This document shows, one piece after another, positions 1 to 7,000 of a stretch of DNA of 11,830 nucleotides. Both the position numbers and the translations under genes were made by a program. The first letter of the stretch is position 1. Every line of letters starts with the position of its first letter. This DNA is from Methanobacteriota archaeon (GTDB taxonomy: Archaea; Thermoplasmatota; Poseidoniia; Poseidoniales; Thalassarchaeaceae): assembly GCA_002712575.1 (NCBI GenBank), contig PATZ01000036.1:25033-36862 (forward strand), written 5' to 3'. The notes under the pieces were generated by a model that was not told the origin of the DNA, searched no databases, and was given only the letters and a program-made list of their open reading frames with translations.

Positions 1-713
1 GCAATAAAAGCCCCTGTACAAGAGATTGCTTCTTCACTATTATCCCTTGAATCTTCAAGTATTGCGCCAACGATGCCATTTTCATCGGAAAGCCATTTTT
101 TGATTGTTTTAAATGTCTTGATTTCAATTTTTGGATTATTTAGGGCTCTTTCATACATAACCTTTGAAGCCTTGAAAACGTCTCTTCGGTGAATAATTGT
201 CACTTTACTGGCAAATCTAGTCAAGAATGTCGCCTCTTCCATTGCAGAATCCCCTCCTCCAATGACCAATACTTCTTCATCTCGGAAAAAGGCACCATCA
301 CAAGTCGCACAAGTACTTATTCCTCTTCCTTTTTGTTCTTCTTCACCTTCTGCTCCTAACCAAATAGACTCAGCTCCAGTACAAATAATTACTGAGCGTG
401 ATAAAAATAATTTACCCTCAACCCATACTTTGAATGGTTGTTCAGAAAAATCTACCCGCTCAACGTTTTTATCATGCACTTCTAGGCCAAATCTTTCAGA
501 TTGTTCACGTAATTGTAACATCATTTCTGGACCTCCGATTCCTTCAGGATAGCCAGGGAAATTTTCTATATCCGAAGTGAGCATTAATTGCCCTCCGGAC
601 ATATAGCCTGCAAACATTAGTGGTTCAAGTAATGCTCTTGCTGTGTAGAGTCCTGCTGTATATCCTGCTGGACCAGAGCCTATGATAATCACATTACGCA
701 CTGCATCATCCAT
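1..713 (-). CDS. trxB: Thioredoxin reductase (FAD/NAD(P)H-dependent), C-terminal part missing at window edge
   Basis: Flavoenzyme that passes electrons from NAD(P)H through FAD and a redox disulfide to thioredoxin in the cytoplasm. The visible 237 residues hold the FAD-binding dinucleotide fold (GSGPAGYTAG at about 12-21), the redox-active CATC followed by DG (Cys135 and Cys138), and the second Rossmann fold with GGGDSA (about 152-157). The helix after the latter carries HRRDVFK (about 175-181); the usual NADPH-preferring motif is HRRxxxR, so the last Arg is replaced by Lys and cofactor preference is uncertain. Bacterial enzymes are about 310-320 residues, so roughly 80 lie beyond position 1; the frame stays open to the edge. 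The start is the ATG at 713, with GGAAGG close upstream. It is the last visible gene of the minus-strand flavin cluster, 45 nt after ribH, so an FAD enzyme sits behind FAD synthesis genes. Family assignment is firm. Confidence 0.95.
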   Translation of the reverse strand, partial: MDDAVRNVIIIGSGPAGYTAGLYTARALLEPLMFAGYMSGGQLMLTSDIENFPGYPEGIGGPEMMLQLREQSERFGLEVHDKNVERVDFSEQPFKVWVEGKLFLSRSVIICTGAESIWLGAEGEEEQKGRGISTCATCDGAFFRDEEVLVIGGGDSAMEEATFLTRFASKVTIIHRRDVFKASKVMYERALNNPKIEIKTFKTIKKWLSDENGIVGAILEDSRDNSEEAISCTGAFI

Positions 714-758
714 ATGCCTTCCAACAAGGGGTGTGTTTTGAATATTAACTTAAAAATA
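714..758. other. ribH-trxB spacer with weak TATA-like/T-rich stretch
   Basis: Short AT-rich spacer. Read on the minus strand it has a T5 run just after the ribH stop and an AGTTAATATT stretch (about 750-741) roughly 30 nt before the trxB ATG. This could be a weak terminator plus a separate trxB promoter, or simply an operon spacer. The sequence cannot decide between these. Confidence 0.25.
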
Positions 759-1154
759 TTAATTTTTCATTTTAGTTATGGCATTTACTGCTGCTCTTGA
801 ATGTGGTTCTATTCTTGGCTGAATATGCTCTTTTTTTGCTCCAGGACCGATTATCCCAAGGCCTATGGGGATATTATATTTTAACTGTAAATTGATTATT
901 GAACTTATTACAGCTTGACCCATAACTACTCCGTGTTGAGTTTCTCCTTCTTCTATTATTCCTAGAGTAACTATTCCTTCTAGATTGTTCTCTGTAATCA
1001 TTCTATTAATGGTAAGCGGGATTTCCATTACTCCAGGAATCCATTGTATAACAGATATTTCAAAACCATTAGAAATTGATTGTTCAGTGGCATAATGTAA
1101 CATGCTTTCCATTTCTTCTTTATGAAAAGAAGTACAAATTATGCCTATTTTCAT
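759..1154 (-). CDS. ribH: 6,7-dimethyl-8-ribityllumazine synthase (archaeal type)
   Basis: Condenses 5-amino-6-ribitylaminouracil with 3,4-dihydroxy-2-butanone 4-phosphate to give 6,7-dimethyl-8-ribityllumazine, the penultimate riboflavin step; the family forms cytoplasmic pentamers or icosahedra. Visible signatures are PGVMEIP (the P-G-x-x-E-[IL]-P loop), TLGIIEEGETQH with the catalytic His, and GIIGPGA followed by a C-terminal R-x-x-x-x-x-R-A-x-x-A helix, all matching archaeal RibH as I know it (Sulfolobus, Methanocaldococcus). Two positions differ from the usual pattern: the N-terminal F-N is F-H, and the acidic residue usually found just after the catalytic His is absent (H-G-V-V). I chose the ATG at 1154 (131 aa) because GAGG lies 6 nt upstream and the protein then starts MKIGI like its relatives. 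The ATG at 1166 (135 aa), in ATGA overlap with the ribE stop, is the alternative. Confidence 0.93.
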   Translation of the reverse strand: MKIGIICTSFHKEEMESMLHYATEQSISNGFEISVIQWIPGVMEIPLTINRMITENNLEGIVTLGIIEEGETQHGVVMGQAVISSIINLQLKYNIPIGLGIIGPGAKKEHIQPRIEPHSRAAVNAITKMKN

Positions 1155-1162
1155 TTTCTCCC

Positions 1163-1777
1163 TCATTTAGGTTTTAGTTGATTTTCCATTATCGATGCTA
1201 CTGTTGATACTACTGCTTGAGTTATAGAGTCTATTTCTATATTAACCAAACTACCTACTATTTTTGAATTGATTGTAGTACGCTCAAGTGTTTCGGGTAT
1301 TAAATGTAGATTGAAAGTATTTTTATTTACTTTTCCAATAGTCAGACTAATTCCATCTATAGCGATGTAGCCTTTTTCCATAATATAGGGTTTTAATTCA
1401 TCATTTATTGATATCTCTAAATCAACGCCTTCACCATTATTTTTTCTAGAAACAACTGATGATTTACACATTATATGGCCTGAAAGTAGATGCCCTCCTA
1501 ATTCATCTCCCATTTTCAAAGCGCGTTCCAAATTTACAATATCTCCTTCTACAGACTGACCAAGTGTGGTACGCGACAAAGTTTCTTGTATAGCGTCGAA
1601 GAAAACTAATGTATCTTTTTGACTTGTTACAGTCATACATACTCCATCAATAGATACACTTGAGCCAAGACTTAGATTTGAACTCAAATGACCTAAATCA
1701 ATAGAAAAGGTTGATGAGGTACTTTTTTTATCAATCGAGATGATAGTACCAGTTCCTTGTACGATTCCTGTAAACAT
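1163..1777 (-). CDS. ribE: Riboflavin synthase, bacterial-type two-domain alpha subunit
   Basis: Dismutates two 6,7-dimethyl-8-ribityllumazine molecules to riboflavin plus the pyrimidine recycled by RibH. The 204 residues form two lumazine-binding barrels: domain 1 starts with the essential MFTGIVQGTG and contains DGVCMTVT, ETLSRTT and GGHLLSGHI; domain 2 contains AIDGISLTIG, HLIPETLERTT and NIEIDSITQAVVSTV. The last two blocks resemble E. coli riboflavin synthase (HLIPETLERTT; NIEIDPQTQAVVDTV) and differ from the Bacillus form, which ends in a YMYRFL-like segment. Many archaea instead use an unrelated, RibH-like riboflavin synthase (MJ1184 type), so a bacterial enzyme here suggests transfer; that is inference. 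The ATG directly abuts the ribL stop (TAG-ATG), with TGAGGAAG (1789-1783) as Shine-Dalgarno, so translation is probably coupled. Confidence 0.95.
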   Translation of the reverse strand: MFTGIVQGTGTIISIDKKSTSSTFSIDLGHLSSNLSLGSSVSIDGVCMTVTSQKDTLVFFDAIQETLSRTTLGQSVEGDIVNLERALKMGDELGGHLLSGHIMCKSSVVSRKNNGEGVDLEISINDELKPYIMEKGYIAIDGISLTIGKVNKNTFNLHLIPETLERTTINSKIVGSLVNIEIDSITQAVVSTVASIMENQLKPK

Positions 1778-2239
1778 CTAATCTTCCTCATATGGTCCGC
1801 CCATATCATTTGGCCAAATATCTAATATTTTTGCAATAATCTTTCTAGTACCATCCAAATCATCAGAGAGTCCTTCGACTCTAAGGACTTCTATGTCACC
1901 AAAACCGTGTTCAGTTAATCCTTTCTTAATTGAATCTATAGAATGTTTCTGATCATATCCTAAAGCGATTTTATTTGGTCTGACTTCACTCAATATTTCA
2001 AAAATTGGCACTTCAGGGGGATTACCAATTATTGAACTATCCACGGGTTTTAGTCCACTAACCATTCTTGCTCGTAAATTATGATTAGTTATAGGTTCAT
2101 GTTTACGTTTTCTTACCGTTTCATCGTGTGCAACAACAACTACTAATTTATCTCCTAATGATTTTGCCTGTTCCAAATAATGTAAATGACCTGCATGCAG
2201 CAAATCAAAAACCCCTACTGCCATGACTACGGTAGACAT
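1778..2239 (-). CDS. ribL: FAD synthase (FMN adenylyltransferase), archaeal RibL-like
   Basis: Transfers a nucleotidyl group to FMN to make FAD, the last step of flavin cofactor synthesis, in the cytoplasm. The protein (153 aa) is a single cytidylyltransferase-like domain. The nucleotide-binding GxFDxxHxGH signature is at residues 9-18 (GVFDLLHAGH). KSLGDKLVVVVAHDETVRK follows and closely resembles M. jannaschii RibL (MJ1179) as I recall it, and an LDGTRKI segment near the C-terminus takes the place of the family's nucleotide-binding [IS]-x-T-R motif. Position between ribB and ribE supports a flavin role over the related glycerol-3-phosphate or heptose cytidylyltransferases, which share this fold. 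A GGAGAG Shine-Dalgarno (2253-2248) sits 8 nt before the ATG. The stop touches the ribE start. Confidence 0.88.
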   Translation of the reverse strand: MSTVVMAVGVFDLLHAGHLHYLEQAKSLGDKLVVVVAHDETVRKRKHEPITNHNLRARMVSGLKPVDSSIIGNPPEVPIFEILSEVRPNKIALGYDQKHSIDSIKKGLTEHGFGDIEVLRVEGLSDDLDGTRKIIAKILDIWPNDMGGPYEED

Positions 2240-2270
2240 ATGATAAACTCTCCAATACGAACCATATTTG

Positions 2271-2981
2271 TTAAATTATCCCAAAGACACTTAAAATATC
2301 TTCACCAGTCAACATAGGTATTCCATTCTTAATAGCGTATTTCTTAGCATCTTCAACAGAGAGTGCTCCATCTCCCTCGGGTTGTAACATTTCTGCACCT
2401 ATAGTACATGGAGGCAGTCCAGCAAGACGAGCCATGGCAACGGCTAGTTCTGTGTGCCCTTGACGTGACTTGAGACCACCAGGAGATTCGCGACAAAGGG
2501 GTATGTGACCAGGTGTTCTGAATTCCTTCCCTAAAGCTTTATGGGCCTCCAAATGATTAGAACCATTAGAAAATAACTCATTTGTCAGTTCTCCAAATCT
2601 ACGCGTAGTTAATGCACGATCTTTATCTGTTATCCCGGTAAACGTATCTCTATGGTTTAGGGATAGTGTAAATGCTGATTTGGAATCATATTTCAAATCA
2701 TCAGTTATTAGCTCAGACAGTATGGGATTTTCCTCTACCAAATTAGGATGGGAATGTATATCTTGTAACCAAGGTAATCCAAATAATTCACCCACTTCAT
2801 TTCCTATTGCTAGAAATAGTAAACCTCCACAATCTTTTCTCAGTCTCCTCATTATGCTCGGAGTAGCGGCTGAAGCAGGCCAGAGTAAATCGGTTTCTTG
2901 TTCTCTGAATGAAGAATCAAAAATCATAACTGGATTTCCTTTTGTGAATGCCTCTATGGCTGCTTCCACTTGTGATGCCAT
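2271..2981 (-). CDS. ribB: 3,4-dihydroxy-2-butanone 4-phosphate synthase
   Basis: Converts ribulose 5-phosphate to formate and 3,4-dihydroxy-2-butanone 4-phosphate, the four-carbon substrate of RibH. Visible motifs, numbered from the ATG at 2981, are the acidic metal-binding loop FDSSFREQETD (21-31), NHRDTFTGITDKDRALT, FRTPGH, and RQGHTELAVAMARLAG from R173, which carries the second metal ligand (His) and catalytic Glu. There is no GTP cyclohydrolase II domain, as expected for archaeal RibB. I prefer the ATG at 2981 (236 aa) because MASQVEAAIEAF aligns with the start of M. jannaschii RibB. A TTG at 3032 (253 aa) has AGGGG upstream and cannot be excluded; an in-frame stop just beyond it rules out anything longer. 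It is the first gene of the flavin operon, 31 nt before ribL, and divergent from the kinase gene. Confidence 0.93.
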   Translation of the reverse strand: MASQVEAAIEAFTKGNPVMIFDSSFREQETDLLWPASAATPSIMRRLRKDCGGLLFLAIGNEVGELFGLPWLQDIHSHPNLVEENPILSELITDDLKYDSKSAFTLSLNHRDTFTGITDKDRALTTRRFGELTNELFSNGSNHLEAHKALGKEFRTPGHIPLCRESPGGLKSRQGHTELAVAMARLAGLPPCTIGAEMLQPEGDGALSVEDAKKYAIKNGIPMLTGEDILSVFGII

Positions 2982-3055
2982 GTGCGTCGGAGGGCGTACT
3001 GATACCCATTCTTTTCGGTCAGAAAGTATCAATTTGGAATGCCCCTGGCATGACC

Positions 3056-3934
3056 ATGCCTAGTCGTGTAGAGGTGAGAGTTCCAGTCAGAGTTGATCTA
3101 GCAGGAGGATGGACAGACGTACAGCCATATACTTCTGATTATGGAGGAGAAGTAGTAAATTTTACTATTAATAAATACATTAAATGTACAATGGAACAAG
3201 ACAACGAAGGCAAGAAGAAAATAGAATATTCTAGTGATGTCCCTACAGGATCTGGACTAGGGACTAGTGGAGCAATGAATGTTGGATTGATAGCCACTAT
3301 AGCAGGAAAAAATAAAACTCCCGAAGATATTGCAGAATTGGCATTTAGATTTGAAGAGTTGTTAGAAAATAAAGGAGGCAGACAAGATCAATGGGCTTCT
3401 GCAAAGGGAGGATTTAATCATTTATTGTTCATTGGAGATGAGGTAGAATCATTACCTTTTGAGCCGATGCGTTCAGCAAAAAATTGGTTACACAAGCATT
3501 TTGTTATCTTTTTCTCGGGAATAGAGCATAATTCTGGTGAATTGCATAAAGATATCTGGCACAGATATAAAAACGGAGACGAGGAAGTTTTAGAAGGATT
3601 GCATTGCATTAGAAAAGCCGCAAGAATTATGGCAAATGGTTTACAACAAGATAGGAGAGAAATGGTTGTCGAGTCGCTAAGGGAAGTTTGTAGAGGAGTA
3701 GACATGATGAATCCACAGATTCATGAGCCCTTTCTTCCAGTAATACAACCATTACTGGATTCTAAGAAAGTTATGGCCTGGAAAGCTCTAGGTGCTGGCG
3801 GAGGGGGATCTGTAGGATTGCTTTGTTCAGCAAATAATAAAGAAACAGTAGTACAGGCAATCAAGGAAAAGGGATGGAAAAATATCGAATGGGAATACGA
3901 TGATTTGGGAATAATAGTTGAGAAGAAAAAATAA
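3056..3934 (+). CDS. GHMP-family sugar kinase (FKP/HddA-like branch)
   Basis: Probable cytoplasmic small-molecule kinase of the galactokinase/homoserine kinase/mevalonate kinase superfamily. The sequence shows all three family motifs: the N-terminal substrate loop RVPVRVDLAGGWTD (8-21), the glycine-rich ATP loop PTGSGLGTSGAMN (63-75), and the C-terminal GAGGGG (246-251). LAGGWTD, GGRQDQW and GAGGGG are typical of the branch holding L-fucokinase/FKP and D-glycero-D-manno-heptose 7-phosphate kinase (HddA), so a sugar or sugar phosphate is the likely substrate; the exact one cannot be read. In the ATP loop, GLGTSS is usual and here the second Ser is Gly. At 292 residues it is somewhat shorter than typical HddA. 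I use the ATG at 3056: the frame extends upstream to 2948, but that part lies antisense to ribB codons and lacks family similarity. Confidence 0.85.
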   Translation: MPSRVEVRVPVRVDLAGGWTDVQPYTSDYGGEVVNFTINKYIKCTMEQDNEGKKKIEYSSDVPTGSGLGTSGAMNVGLIATIAGKNKTPEDIAELAFRFEELLENKGGRQDQWASAKGGFNHLLFIGDEVESLPFEPMRSAKNWLHKHFVIFFSGIEHNSGELHKDIWHRYKNGDEEVLEGLHCIRKAARIMANGLQQDRREMVVESLREVCRGVDMMNPQIHEPFLPVIQPLLDSKKVMAWKALGAGGGGSVGLLCSANNKETVVQAIKEKGWKNIEWEYDDLGIIVEKKK

Positions 3935-3984
3935 ATTTTTATTACGAGTGAAAACTGTACTAAATCAGCATTAGTGATTTTTTT
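3935..3984 (+). terminator. T-rich archaeal-style terminator candidate after the kinase gene
   Basis: Two T-runs follow the kinase stop on the coding strand: T5 at 3936-3940 and T7 at 3978-3984. Archaeal RNA polymerase can terminate at U-runs without a hairpin, and I see no convincing hairpin here. Assignment is by pattern only. Confidence 0.35.
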
Positions 3985-3987
3985 GTG

Positions 3988-3998
3988 CCAAATATCAA
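3988..3998 (+). promoter_or_regulatory. TATA-like box for the protease-permease gene
   Basis: The stretch CCAAATATCAA is centred about 31 nt before the ATG at 4024. That spacing would put the transcript start only a few nucleotides upstream of the start codon, giving a nearly leaderless mRNA. No Shine-Dalgarno sequence precedes this ATG, which fits. The match to the archaeal TATA consensus is moderate. Confidence 0.35.
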
Positions 3999-4023
3999 AC
4001 GTTAGATTAGTTTCGTCATATAC

Positions 4024-7000
4024 ATGGTTGAGCGTAGGACACTATTGGCAAGCTCTCTCATAATGATATTCATATTGCCATTAGCAACCTCAACTATTCT
4101 GCCTCCTGATAATTCAAAAGGTGGTTTTGATGCCAAAGGAGTATGGACTGAGAGAGTAGAATCCGGGATACATAATGAATGGTGGATGGACTGGAGCAGA
4201 GATAAGAATTTAAATCGTATTGATGATAGATTAGAGTGGATATTAGAACAACCTGTGGAGATTCAAAATGACTGGTGGAAAAGAGCTCCTGAAAAGAGTT
4301 CTAGATTATTTATAAATTATGATCATCATCCAACCGATTACGATGTGAAGGCAATTGAAGAAATAGGTGGAGAAGTAACTTTTAGACCTAAATATCTTGA
4401 CAATGTGATAGTTACAATTCCTACAGAGCTAATAACTAGCGAATCAGGAATTTTATCGTTAAACGGCGTAGTCATGATTGAAGACTTGGGATTAGCAGAG
4501 CCTAATATGCATGAAGCTGCTCCAACAATGGGCGTTAATTCTGTATGGGATGATCTAGGACTAGACGGCACTGGCTCAACCATAGCAATACTAGATACAG
4601 GAGTTAGAGGTGATCATGAAGGACTAAATGACATGGATGATGATCCATTTACTTGTGTAACTGATCCTCCGAATCCTTTAGACCCTAATCCTCAACCAAT
4701 ATCTGATTGTGACCCAAAAATAGTAGCTTTTTATGATGCTGTTTTTACTGACGAGGAACAGGACCCATCTACATCTTATGATTCTGGAACTCATGGCACT
4801 CATGTAGCAGGAATAGCAGCAGGTTCAGGAGGAGGCCAAACAGACACATCCACCGGTTTAAAGTACATTGGAGCAGCACCCGGGGCATTTCTTGTTACAA
4901 TTTTGGCTTGCTGTGATGGAGATATAGAGGATATTATACAAGGCGCGCAATGGGCTATTGAAAATAAAGAAAAGCATAGTATAGACATACTGACTTCCTC
5001 TTTAGGTGAACAGCAGATAGAGAATCATATTGATAATGATGGTAGTTCTTCCTGGAGCAGGCAAATGGATTATGTAGTTGAAGCAGGAATAATAACTACA
5101 TTATCTGCTGGTAATGAATTTGGAGGAGCGACATTTGCGGGATGTAATACTATTGACAGTCCAGGTGATGCTGAGTTACCAGTGACTGTTGGTAGTTTAG
5201 ACAAAGACCTTGGATTGGCAATATATAGTAGTAGAGGATACACTTCTGATTTGAGAGTTAAACCTGACGTAGCAGTAATAGGATCCAATATTATGGCTCC
5301 AGATGCCGCGACTAGTGATGGTTACACAAGCAAATCAGGAACGAGTATGGCAACTCCTTTGATGGCTGGGATTGCAGCGTTAATGATACAAGCGAATCCA
5401 GATTTGACTCCTGAAGAATTCAAAGATATAATCAGAGTAGATTCCATTGAAAGAGAGATAGAACTGCTTAATGATCCAGGATTTAATGACTGTAGTATAT
5501 TAGAAACTAGGCCAGATAATGAATTTGGATACGGTCAGGCAGATCCTGTAGCATTTGTAGAGTCAGCAGGAAATATTGATCGTTCACTTAATATTTCTAT
5601 GAATTTGGAGACATTACAAACTATCAACAATGAAAGTTACGTTTCTGGAACTTCTTCAGGTGCTATTTCGGGACAGGGCGGAGAAGTTCAGGTCAGAGTA
5701 GGCAGTGGAGATTGGAAAGGTGCTGCAGATGTAGGAGGGAACGGAGATTGGTCAGAATGGCGGGTGAAACTTCTACCTCATGAAAAATCAGGAAATTCTA
5801 CAATTTATGCTAGATTGATAATATCAGAAGACAGGATTTCACCTGTTGATGCAAAGCGTGTTTTGCTTGTCGACCAAGCTGCTTCAAATATGGGCGAAGA
5901 TGGAGATTTGGTATCAATAGGACCATATATATTCTTCATTCCATTCTTCATTGCATTGGCAATTTTGGCCTATGCTGCAATAAATGAAAGATGGATAGAT
6001 AAACTAGAGAAAAAGGGCGAAATATCTCAAAAAGAAAGTTTTGATATCAATAAATATGATCCCAGAAGATTTCCGCAAGTAATCAGAAATATAACTAAGG
6101 AGTGGAATAATGGTGCATCATTAATAGAAAATCAATTTAGAAGATTAGTATCTTTATGTGTCCTGTATTTAGCGCAAGGACTACCTGCTGGATTTACTTA
6201 TGTTGCCTTTGTAGCATACTTATCTGATAACGGAACTCCTCCCGAAGAAATAGCGATTCTCTTTGCAACAATTGCACTACCATGGACTTTCAAATTCGTA
6301 TGGGGTCCAGTGATTGATTTGCTAGTAATTCCAGAATATGGCAGAAGAAGGCCATGGATTTTATTTGCTCAATCAGGGATGGTTATTTCTCTTGCAACTA
6401 TACTCTTCGTACCTAATATTATAGATAAAATAGCATTGGTGACGATTTTGTTATTCATTCACAATCTATTTTCCTCATTACAGGACGTAAGTGTAGATGC
6501 CTTAGCTGTTGATGTATTACAGCCTGATGAAGTAGCTAAGGCTAATGGAATGATGTTTGCTACAAAGAGAGGAGGGATGATACTTGGAGGAGCTGTTCTA
6601 GGCATGCTAGTTCCAACGTTTGGCATTAAATTTGTAATAATGATACAAATTCCCTTACTAATTTTGATTATGCTATTACCACTATTTTTACTTGAGAAAC
6701 CTGAAAATAAATTATTTCCATGGAATAATTCAAGAGATGAAAATGGTAGTGTCGAGGATGTATTGGCTGATTCCAAAGAAGATTTAAATCTAGCATGGGA
6801 AGAAAATGAAGATTCCGAATTCAAAAGTGCCCGTTGGACTGCAAGCAATATATACGAAAATAGAATTAGTATTTCTGCTGCATTATTATGGATTGGATTA
6901 GTAGCCTGGATTTTTGGTAGTGCAATAGATATTCTTTACCTCATTGGTGAGCCACTTATTGAGGGTACATTGGAAGAAATTTTTGTAAAATTATCCATTA

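Noticed and set aside
262..552. Plus-strand open frame of 96 codons
   Set aside because: It is antisense to the trxB core, which carries clear FAD and CATC motifs; the product is Ser/Pro-rich with no recognisable domain.
714..758. FMN riboswitch near the flavin genes
   Set aside because: The spacer is only 45 nt and sits after ribH, and the ribB leader has no room or recognisable conserved RFN-type structure.
2948..3055. Upstream in-frame extension of the kinase gene
   Set aside because: It lies antisense to the ribB 5' end, has no kinase similarity, and the family motif begins a few residues after the ATG at 3056.
5880..6130. Possibility that the protease-permease is two genes
   Set aside because: The frame is open across the junction, with no stop, Shine-Dalgarno plus start, or promoter-like spacer, and the tether helix and basic linker fit a designed join. 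An assembly error cannot be excluded from sequence alone.
6459..6848. Minus-strand open frame of 129 codons
   Set aside because: It lies wholly inside the permease coding region, has low-complexity composition and no start signal. The same holds for the other minus-strand frames between 4338 and 10622.
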